Of a stretch of 27,870 nucleotides of DNA, positions 20,318-27,870 are shown in pieces (position 1 is the first letter of the stretch; the number at the start of each line of letters is the position of its first letter). Under the pieces are notes generated by a model. It ran no database searches. It saw nothing but the letters and a program-made list of their open reading frames with translations, and was not told the DNA's origin. The DNA comes from Giardia muris (lineage: Eukaryota; Fornicata; Diplomonadida; Hexamitidae). The stretch covers positions 1-27,870 of the forward strand of contig VDLU01000007.1 in the NCBI GenBank assembly GCA_006247105.1. Direction: 5' to 3'. A program made the translations under genes and the position numbers.

Positions 20318-20433
20318 AGAGAGGCTGGGACGAGGCTCGTGAGCTACTCGTAAGGGCGGAGCGCCTCTTGAAGCTCCAAGGCGACAGCGGGGTATGGGTG
20401 TGGACATGCGTGATACCCAGGCTCCTGGCCCCG
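20318..20433 (-). repeat. 116-bp conserved 3' flank, copy 1
   Basis: This partner of 19678-19793 lies between the two RING-like genes. It starts just after the stop of the upstream gene and ends before the A-rich leader of the downstream one. Predicted stems: GGGTAT (20390-20395) with ATACCC (20413-20418), GGAGC (20358-20362) with GCTCC (20373-20377), and CCAGG (20417-20421) with CCTGG (20424-20428). The first and third stems overlap by two bases and so compete. Confidence 0.8.
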
Positions 20434-20435
20434 AT

Positions 20436-21110
20436 TTACGCTTTGCGAGGTCGACGCTTGAGGGTCCTGCGCTTTCTGATCTCCCTCTCGACCTCGTCCC
20501 TCTGGAACCTCTCCTGGATCCTCTGGATGATGGGGTTGACCCCGGTGTGGTTGGCAGCGTGGACGCTCATGTCACCGCCTGCGTGCCAGTATACAGAGCC
20601 CGGGGTCCTGCAGAGGGGGCAGCGGTTCTCCCCCAGGAGGCACTGGTACATGGTGTTGAGGCACATGATTCTGTTACATGTGATGCTCTTCCTACATGCG
20701 TAACATCTGTAACCCCCGAAACGATTCCATCTGGGCCAAATGTCGAGACATATAATGCAGGAGCCCTCCCTCCTGTGGATCTCGCGACGGGTCTTGGTTG
20801 AGCGCTTGTAGGGAGCTTCGATGCGGTCGGCTTGTGCGGCCATCTCCCACGCGTCGGGGTAATTGCCCCACGTGGCGTCCACGCCCACGTCGTTGGGCAT
20901 GCGCTCGGCGCGGAGCTCGGTGAAGATGGGCTCACTGTCCTCCTCATCCCTCCACGAGGGGGTGTCGGGGAGCCTCTTGGGCGCAGGCTCGGGCGTGGAG
21001 GAGGTGAGGGGGTGGGAGTGGAAGCCCCATTCGAAGCCCGTGAGCGGGGGAGGCGTGGAGGAGCTCGTGGTCGTGGTCGTGGAGCTGATCGAGATCTCCG
21101 ACTCGCTCAT
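20436..21110 (-). CDS. RING-like all-cysteine zinc-binding protein, copy 1
   Basis: A 224-residue protein. I chose the ATG at 21110 because it begins MSESEISIS after GAAAAAG, exactly like its neighbour. The longer frame from 21323 only adds translated low-complexity DNA. Residues 10-55 are Ser/Thr/Pro-rich, followed by an acidic patch (DEEDSEP, 55-61), then QADRIEAP (93-100), which matches QADHLEAP in the paralog. Cysteines 118, 121, 136, 139, 145, 150, 164 and 167 have exactly the same spacing as in the paralog, with shared RWN, GGY and CYAC. The C-terminus (194-224) is a basic Arg/Lys-rich helix-like tail. It is probably a zinc-binding protein of a lineage-specific family. E3 ligase activity or nucleic-acid binding by the tail is inference. 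It is a tandem paralog of the next gene on the same strand, 150 bp apart. Confidence 0.88.
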   Translation of the reverse strand: MSESEISISSTTTTTSSSTPPPLTGFEWGFHSHPLTSSTPEPAPKRLPDTPSWRDEEDSEPIFTELRAERMPNDVGVDATWGNYPDAWEMAAQADRIEAPYKRSTKTRREIHRREGSCIICLDIWPRWNRFGGYRCYACRKSITCNRIMCLNTMYQCLLGENRCPLCRTPGSVYWHAGGDMSVHAANHTGVNPIIQRIQERFQRDEVEREIRKRRTLKRRPRKA

Positions 21111-21117
21111 CTTTTTC
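21111..21117 (-). promoter_or_regulatory. A-rich leader upstream of RING-like copy 1
   Basis: The minus strand reads GAAAAAG immediately before ATG, identical to the leader of the paralog. Together with the first nine codons it forms a 34-bp block (21084-21117) identical to 20259-20292. It may contain the initiator, as Giardia leaders are very short. Confidence 0.4.
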
Positions 21118-24052
21118 AGTCTTCCGCTCGGTCGATTGAGCGGATTGGCAGCAGCCCCCCACAGCCCCCCCCAGCCCCCAAGTCCAAGCCCCCCCCCAAA
21201 GAGCCCGAAGAGCCCCAAGTCCAAAGGTCCAAAGGTCCAAGCCCTCAAGTCAAGACCCCGAAGAGGACCGAGGACCCAAGAGACCCTCAAGACCAAGAAG
21301 ATCCAGCCCAAGGCCCAACGCAAGAGCCCAAGCCCTCAGGGCCCTAGATCCCGAAGTCAAGAGACCCACAAGAGCCCAAGGCCCAAGGAGCCCCTAAGGT
21401 CAAGAGGACCGAGAACCCCCAATGCAGGAGGACCCAGACCCAAGACCCAAGACCTCAGGCCAAAGCCCCCCGAGACCCCATCTTTCAATGCCCTAAGTCC
21501 GAGAGCCCGAAGAGGCCGAAGAGCTCAAGACCCCCCAGAGACCCCAGACCCAATGTAGGAGATCCCAAGGGCCCAAGACCCCAAGAAGTCAAGTCCCCCC
21601 AAGGGCCAGCCTTCAAGTCCAAGGCCCCAGACCCAAAGACCCTCTAAGGCCACAAGCCCTCAGGACCCCAAGACCCCATGCAGGAGGACCGAGGACCCAA
21701 GGGCCAGCCCAAGACCGAGGCCTCAGGCCAAAGCCCACAAGTCTCCTTAAGACCCCAAACCCCAAGAAGCCAAGCCCAAGGTCCCAAGTCCAAGCCCCTC
21801 CAAAGAACCCGGAGAGCCCCAAATCCCCAAAGCAAGACCCTGAAGCCCTCAAGAGACCCCCAGCTCAAAGGCCCGAAGCCCACAAGCCCAAGAACCTCCT
21901 GAGACCCCAATGCAAGAGCCCAAGACCCCGAAGACCCCAAGGCCCCAAAGACCTCAGTCTCCAAGAGCTCAAGGGCCAGCCCCAAGCTCAAGGCCAAAGG
22001 CCCAAGACCCCCAGCCCAAGAAGACCCACCCCAAGAGCTCAAGGGCCCAAGCCCTCAAGGAGCTCAAGACCTCGAAAAGACCCCAGACCCCCCAAGGTCC
22101 AAGGCTCCAGCCTTCAATGCCCCAAGGCCCACAAGGCCCCAACGCAAGAGCTCAAGAGCCCAAGCTCACAAGTCTCCAAGTCCAAAGGCCCAAAGCCCCC
22201 CAAGCCCGAAGGCCTCAAGAGCTCAAGGCCCCAAATCCCCAAGAGGCCAAGCCCAAGGAGCCCCGAAGACCCCAACCCCCCAAACTCAAGAGGCCCAAGC
22301 CTTCAATACCCCCCAACCCCCAAGACCCCAAGGCCTCAGACCAAAGGCTCCAAGAGCCCCAAGAGATCCCAAATCCGAAGGCCTCAAGAGACCCAAGGCC
22401 CCCAGCCCCCCAAGGACCCAAGTCCAAGGCCTCAAGGCCCCAAGAAACCCCGAAGAGTCCAAGAGACCCAACCCAAGAAGACCCACCCCAAGCCCAAGGC
22501 CCCCAACACAAGACCCCGAGAGACCCAAGTCCAAAGGCCCAAGACCTCGAAGAGGACCCAAAGATCCACTGCAGGAGGACTCAAGAGCTTTAAGGCCCCC
22601 AAGACACCCAACCCCCCAAGGTCCAAGTTCTCAGAGCCCCAGACCTCGAAGACCCCCCCAAGCCCAAGGACCCAAGGCCCCAAGACTCCCAAGGTCCTAG
22701 ATCCCGAAGAGCCCAAGACCCCCAGCCCAAGAGCTCAAGGTCCCAAAGCCCTCAAGGTCAAGAGGACCGAGAACCCCCAGTGCAGGAAGACCCAAATCCA
22801 AGATCCCCAAAGCCCAGTTTCCAAGTCCAAGGTCCCGAAGAGCCCCCAAGGCCGCCCAAGAAGACCCCAAGTCCAAAGACCAAAGCCTCTAAGACCCCCT
22901 AAGGTCCAATGCAGGAGGACCCCCCCCCAAAGACCCCCAAGCCGAGGCCCCCAATACAAGAGCCCAAGGCCCCTAAGACTCCCCAGAGATCCCAAGAGCT
23001 CAAGTCCAAGAAGCCCAAGACCCCATGCCTGAAGGTCCAAGACCCAAAGCCCGCAAGCTCATGGCTCCAAGACCCCTAAGAGCCCAAGGACCCCCGAGAT
23101 CCCAGCATTCAATGCCCCCCAAGCCCAAGGCCTCAGGTCAAAGCCCCCAGCCTTCAAGACCCCAAAGCCCAAAAGCCCCCAAGACCCCAAGACCCAAGTC
23201 CCGAACTCAAGGCCCAAGAGACCCCAGACCCCCAAGAGCTCAAGGGCCCAAGCCTCCAAGTCCAAGAGCTTCAAGCCCCTAAGGAGCCCAAGCCCCCAGA
23301 CCCCGAAGACCCCCCCAAAACCCAAGCCCCCAAGCTCACAAGTCCGAAGGCCCCCAAAGCCCCGACCTTCAAGACTCCAAGACCCCCTAAGTCTCCAAAT
23401 CCGAGAGCCCCAAGCCCCCCAAGCCCCGAGCTCGAGGCTCGCCCAAGGACCCAAGCCCCAGCCTTCAAGTAGAAGACCCCAACACAAGGCCCCAAAGCTC
23501 AAGAGGACCCCAGCCCAAAGACCCAAGGCCACAAACCCAAGGACCCAAGAAACCCCCAAGACCAAGAAGACCCACCCCAAGGTCCAAGACCCATAGCCCC
23601 CGGTCTCCAAGCCCAAGGGACCAAAGACCCCCAAGAAGCCTCCCACACAAGAGCCCAAGCCGAGGGCCCAAGACCCTCAAGATGACCTCCAAGCCCAGGA
23701 GGCCAGCCTGAAGGCCCAAGTCCAAGGCCCCAAGGCCTCAAGCCCCCCCAAGGTCCAATGCAGGAGGACCCCCCCCCAAAGACCCCCAAGCCCGAAGGCC
23801 TCAAGGCCCCGAAGAGTCCAAGACCCCCAGCCCAAGAGCTCGAGGCCCAAGACCCCATGCAGGAGGACCCAAGGCCCAAGGAAAGACCCCCCAACGCAAG
23901 AGACCAGGACCCACAGCCCCCAGTCTCCAAGCCCAAGAGGACCCCCCCAAGCACCTAGTCTCCTAAAGCCCAAGACCCCCAAGGGGACTGAAGACCCAAA
24001 ACTCCCCAAGTCCCCCAAAGACCCCAAGGCCCCAAGAAGACCCCAAGCCCAA

Positions 24053-24260
24053 GGCTCCAAGACCCCTAAGAGACCCCAGACCCAACCCAGACCCAAGAGC
24101 CCAAGACCCCCAAGAGCTCAAGGCCCCAGTGCAGGAAGACCCAAACCTCCAAGACCCCTTAGAGACCTCCAGCATAAGAGCTCAAGGTCCCAAAGCCCCA
24201 GACCCAAGGTCTCAAGTCCAGTCCAAGGCCCCCAGCCCTCAGGATCCCAGACCCCGAAGA
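24053..24260. repeat. 208-bp exact duplication, copy 1
   Basis: By eye this is identical to 25105-25312 (offset 1052). A further similar stretch, CCAAGCCCCCCAAGGGGACC, follows both copies. It is long and exact within DNA otherwise made of scrambled words, so this copying event is recent. Confidence 0.85.
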
Positions 24261-24743
24261 CCCCAAGACCCAAGCCCCCCAAGGGGACCGAGGGCCCAAA
24301 GACCCAGGAAGCCAAGACCCCAAGACCCAAGCCCCGAGCTCAAAGCCCAAGAGCCCAATCCCCAACACAAGAGCTCAAGCCGAGGGCCCCCAGTCCAAGG
24401 AGCTCCAAGGGCCCAAGCCCAAGAGTCCCCGAAGCCCCCAAGACCCCGAAGAGGCCAAACCTCCAAGATCCCAAAGCCCAAAAGCCCCCAATGCCCCAAG
24501 ACCCAGACCCCCCACACAAGAGCCCAAGCCGAGGACCCCCAGCCCCCCAAGGCCCCCAGACCCCAAAGAGACTCCAAGTCCCCCAAAACCCCAGTGCAGG
24601 AGGATCCAGGTCCAAGGGCCAGGAGCTCAAGGCTCAACCCCGAAGAGTCCCAGAGACCCGAGACTCCAAGACCCCCCAAGCCCGAAGGCCCCCGTTCAGG
24701 AAGCCACCCACACAAGAGCCCAAGCCGAGGACCCCCAGCCCCC

Positions 24744-24763
24744 GCAACACGACAACAGGCATG
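24744..24763. repeat. internal copy of the pre-telomeric 20-mer
   Basis: GCAACACGACAACAGGCATG occurs here and again exactly at 27530-27549, next to the telomere. A diverged copy (3 differences) lies at 25856-25875. All three follow a CCCCC(A) stretch. Here the sequence continues into a palindrome, CAGGCATGATGCCTG (24756-24770). Confidence 0.8.
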
Positions 24764-25104
24764 ATGCCTGAAGGTCCAAGTCCAAAGACCCAAGGCCCCA
24801 GACCCCAAGGCCCTAGATCCCGAAGGCCCCAAATCCCCCAAGGTCCAAGACCCAAGACCTCAGGTCCAAGGCCCACAGCCTTCAAGACTCCAAGTCCCCA
24901 AGTGTTCCCAAGCCCGAAGGACCCAAGGCCCCCAAGGCCCCAAAGCCCAAGGATCCAAGAAGCCCCAGCAACACAAGAGATCCCCAACCCCAAGGAGCCC
25001 AAGAGGCCGAAGAGATCAAGACCCCCCAGAGACCCCAGACCCAATGCAGGAGATCCCAAGGTCTAAGACCCCCCAGCCCCAAGCCCTAAAGCCCACAAGC
25101 CCAT

Positions 25105-25312
25105 GGCTCCAAGACCCCTAAGAGACCCCAGACCCAACCCAGACCCAAGAGCCCAAGACCCCCAAGAGCTCAAGGCCCCAGTGCAGGAAGACCCAAACCT
25201 CCAAGACCCCTTAGAGACCTCCAGCATAAGAGCTCAAGGTCCCAAAGCCCCAGACCCAAGGTCTCAAGTCCAGTCCAAGGCCCCCAGCCCTCAGGATCCC
25301 AGACCCCGAAGA
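25105..25312. repeat. 208-bp exact duplication, copy 2
   Basis: This is the partner of 24053-24260. Immediately afterwards the copies differ (ACCCCAAGACC against GCTCAAGC) before similarity resumes, which suggests small later edits or word-level slippage. Confidence 0.85.
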
Positions 25313-27529
25313 GCTCAAGCCCAAGCCCCCCAAGGGGACCGAGGGCCCAAAGACCCAGCCTAAGTCCAAAGGCCCCCCAAACCCAAAGACTCAAGACCCC
25401 AAACCCAGACCCCCCAAGAGACCCCCAACACAAGAGCCCAAGGCCACAAGCCCCCCCAAGGTCCGAGGGCCCAAAGACCCTAAGCCCACAAGACCCAAGA
25501 CCCCAGTGCAGGAGGACCCAAGAGCCCAAGGGGACCAAGAGACCCTCAATTCCCCAAGACCCCCAAGAGCTCAAGGGCCCCAGCCTCCAAGCCCAAGGGC
25601 CCCAAGAGCCCACAGCCCGAAGGCCCCCAACCTAAGAGGACCGAGGACCCCAAGACCCAGCCCAAGATCCCGAACCCAAGGTCCAAGACTCCCAAGGCCC
25701 CAACGCAAGAGGCCAAAGCCTAGGGAGCCCCGAAGCCCCCGCAGACCCCGAAGAGTCCAAGAGCCCAAGGCCAGGAGGCCAGCCCAAGGTCCAAGACCCC
25801 CCAAGGCCCCAAGCACCCCTCAAGGCCCCAAGCCGAGGGCCCCAGCAGGCCCCCAGCAACACGGCATCAGGTATGCCAAAGCCCAAGAGGCCCCCAACAC
25901 AAGAGCCCAAGTCCAACCAAGGGCCCCCGAGACCCCAGCCCAAGGAGCCCGAAGGCCCACAACCCTAAGCCCACAAGACCTAAGGCCCCAAGAGGATCCA
26001 AGGAGCCCAAGTCCAAGAGCTCAAAGCCTCAAGCCCCCAAAGACCCCGAAGAGGCCAGCTCAAGGCCCACAAGCCCCCCCAAGGTCCAAGTCCTCAGAGC
26101 CCCAGACCTCGAAGACCCCCCCAGACCCCAAGAGCTCAAAGGCTGGCCCTAAGCCCAGGAGATCCCAAGCCTTCAAGGCCCGCAGTCCAAGGTCCAAAGC
26201 CCCGAAGACCCGCAACCCCAGGGCTCCAAGCCCCCAAGAGCTTCAAGCCCCCCAAAGCCCAAGGCCCCAAGTCCCCAAATCCCCAAGAGACCCCCAACAC
26301 AAGAGCCCAGCCCGAAGATTCAAGACCCCCAAGGGGACCGAGGACTCAAAACCCCCCAGTCCCCCAGAGACCCACAGCCCCCAAGACCCCCCAAGCCCAG
26401 GGAGCCCCGAAGCCCCCCAAGGCCCCGAGAGACCCAAGCCCAAGAGTCCAAGAGCCCAAGGCCAGGAGCTCAAGGCTCAACCCCGAAGACCCCCCAGACC
26501 CCCCAAGGGCCCCAGACCCCAAACTTCCAAGGCCCCCAACACAAGACCCCAGGGCCACAAGCCCGAAGGCCCAAGCCGAGGGCCCCCAGCCTCCAAAGAG
26601 CCCAAACCTCCAAGATCCCCCAAGACCCAAGACCCAAGGCCCGACCCAAGGCCCCCAGTCCAAGGAGCTCCAAGACCCAAGGGCCCCCCCAAGGCCCACA
26701 ACTTCGAAGACCCATGGCCCCCGGTCTCCAAGCCCAAGGACCCAAGGCCTCAGGTCCAAGGCCCCCAAGGCCCCAAGAGACCCCGAAGAGGCCTCCCATA
26801 CAGGAGCTCAAGCCGAGGGCCCCCAGACCCCGCAGACCCAAGAGACCCCCTCAAGGTCCAAAACCCCAAAGACCCCTCAGAGACCCCAAGCCCAAGAGCT
26901 CAAGCCTCAACCCCGAAGCCCCCCAAGGCCCCCAAGACTCCCAGCCCCCCAAGCCCAAGGCCCCAAATCCCCAAGAGCTTCAAGCCCCCAAGCCCAAAGG
27001 CCCACCCCAAGGTCCAAGGACCCAAGTCTCCCTAAGACCCCGAAGCCCAAGAGGACTGAGGGCCCAAGACCCCCAAGAAGCCTCCCACACAAGAGATCCC
27101 CAACCCCAAGGAGCCCTAAGGCCCCAAAGCCCAAGGCCCCAAGTCCGAGGCCTTAGCCCAAAGGCCCCCCAAGGCCCCAATGCAAGAGCCCGAAGGCCTC
27201 AAGAGACCCCCAAGCCCCAGCCTAAGTCCAAGGTCTCAGTCCAAAGGCCCAAGAAGGCTCAAGTCCAAGGCCCCAAGGCCTCAAGCCCCCCCAAGGTCCG
27301 AGGGCCCAAAGACCCCCCAGAGACCCCATGCAGGAGGACCCAGACCCAAGAGCCCAAGACTCCCAAGGGCCCAAAGCCCGAGGGCACAAAGCCCTCAAGA
27401 GGACCCCGCAACCCCAAGACCCCAATGCAGGAAGACCTAGATCTCCAAGCCCCCCCCAAAGACCCCAAATCCCCCAAGAGACCCCCAAGAAGCCAAGCCC
27501 AAGGTCCCCAGCCCCCCCAAGAGCCCCCA

Positions 27530-27646
27530 GCAACACGACAACAGGCATGCAACAGTGCAACGACGCAACAGCAGCGCAACGCCAGATAAACGCCACCCGC
27601 CCCCACCCCCACCTCCATCCCCGCCCCCACCATCCCATCTCCATCC
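27530..27646. other. unique pre-telomeric segment
   Basis: It begins with the 20-mer GCAACACGACAACAGGCATG, continues with CAAC-rich words (CAACAGTGCAACGACGCAAC), then a C-rich run of CCCCCACC words, and meets the telomere at CATCCGG. Its composition differs from block B. No gene is seen. Confidence 0.6.
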
Positions 27647-27870
27647 GGTAGGGTAGGGTAGGGTAGGGTAGGGTAGGGTAGGGTAGGGTAGGGTAGGGTA
27701 GGGTAGGGTAGGGTAGGTAGGGTAGGGTAGGGTAGGGTAGGGTAGGGTAGGGTAGGGTAGGGTAGGGTAGGGTAGGGTAGGGTAGGGTAGGGTAGGGTAG
27801 GGTAGGGTAGGGTAGGGTAGGGTAGGGTAGGGTAGGGTAGGGTAGGGTAGGGTAGGGTAGGGTAGGGTAG
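27647..27870 (+). repeat. telomere, TAGGG repeats
   Basis: About 44 copies of the five-base repeat TAGGG run to the end of the window, with one four-base variant (TAGG) near 27713-27720. The G-rich strand runs 5' to 3' toward the right end, the orientation of a true chromosome terminus. TAGGG is the known telomere repeat of Giardia and differs from the TTAGGG common in eukaryotes. Confidence 0.97.

Larger units (their letters stand above)
21150..27529. repeat. T-depleted word-repeat block B (subtelomeric)
   Basis: About 6.4 kb with the same vocabulary as block A: CCCAAG, AAGAGCTCAAG, AGGGGACCGAGGGCCCAAAG, TTCAATGCCCC (about 21486, 22113, 23108) and TGCAGGARGACCC. The last occurs at about 21423, 21679, 22570, 22781, 22909, 23758, 23856, 24129, 24595, 25047, 25177, 25506, 27328 and 27425. 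Spacing is irregular. The + strand is C-rich and T-poor throughout. Frames of up to 509 codons exist (25506-27035), but they encode only Pro/Arg/Lys/Gln/Ala/Ser mixtures, and the minus strand is equally open with Gly/Leu/Trp mixtures. No gene is supported. Confidence 0.87.

Noticed and set aside
20318..20433. Box C/D or H/ACA small nucleolar RNA in the 116-bp element
   Set aside because: I saw no convincing RTGATGA and CTGA box pair or ACA-tail arrangement, so only a general structured-RNA possibility is kept.
21111..21323. N-terminal extension of RING-like copy 1 to an ATG at 21323
   Set aside because: The added residues translate low-complexity DNA. The paralog and the shared GAAAAAG leader place the start at 21110.
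25506..27035. A 509-codon Pro/Arg/Lys-rich open frame near the telomere
   Set aside because: T depletion removes stop codons in every + strand frame, the minus strand is equally open, and CAAG words are spaced without a three-base rhythm.
1..27870. 5S rRNA, tRNA genes or a CRISPR array
   Set aside because: No 5S or tRNA-like conserved sequence was noticed on either strand. The repeats present are direct, irregular or ribosomal, and the organism is a eukaryote.

Overview
This window is the right-hand end of a chromosome from a diplomonad of the genus Giardia. It ends in about 224 bp of TAGGG telomere repeats, the five-base repeat known from Giardia, with the G-rich strand running toward the terminus. 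Upstream is a tandem rDNA array whose SSU gene is very short for a eukaryote (about 1.43 kb, beginning CATCCGGTTGATCCTGCCGG), with a tiny ITS1 and a short LSU. The rRNA is less GC-rich than that of G. intestinalis as I know it, and the unit is about 7.4 kb rather than about 5.6 kb. A rodent-type species such as G. muris is therefore my best guess, but the species call is inference.

Layout, left to right. (1) Positions 1-15110 are an rDNA array transcribed toward the telomere: two complete units (SSU, ITS1, 5.8S, ITS2, LSU, spacer) and the start of a third that stops inside the spacer. Each spacer carries a conserved AT-rich stem-loop about 1 kb upstream of the SSU, repeated hairpin modules, GC-rich word repeats and a pyrimidine tract. 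The first unit has systematically lost single bases, mostly in C or G runs, even at universally conserved rRNA sites, and so looks like lower-quality sequence. (2) Positions 15111 to about 17200 are a decayed, frame-broken protein-coding island on the minus strand, family unknown, with a diverged internal duplication. (3) From about 17200 to 19575 and again from about 21150 to 27530 the DNA is strongly T-depleted on the + strand and built from a small vocabulary of shuffled words (CCCAAG, TGCAGGAGGACCC, TTCAATGCCCC, AACACAAGAGC). Long open frames here are composition artefacts. (4) Between these two blocks sit two minus-strand genes for paralogous proteins with an all-cysteine RING-like zinc-binding domain. 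Their middles have diverged, but the first nine codons and the 116 bp just after the stop codon are nearly identical in nucleotide sequence. (5) A short unique pre-telomeric segment leads into the telomere.

The rRNA genes work together as ribosome components. The two RING-like genes are the only convincing protein-coding genes. The most interesting points are the RING-like pair with constant ends, the 116-bp flank whose only two differences both fall in predicted loops, the orphan rDNA spacer (with its promoter-like element) facing the subtelomere, and the word-built T-poor subtelomere.
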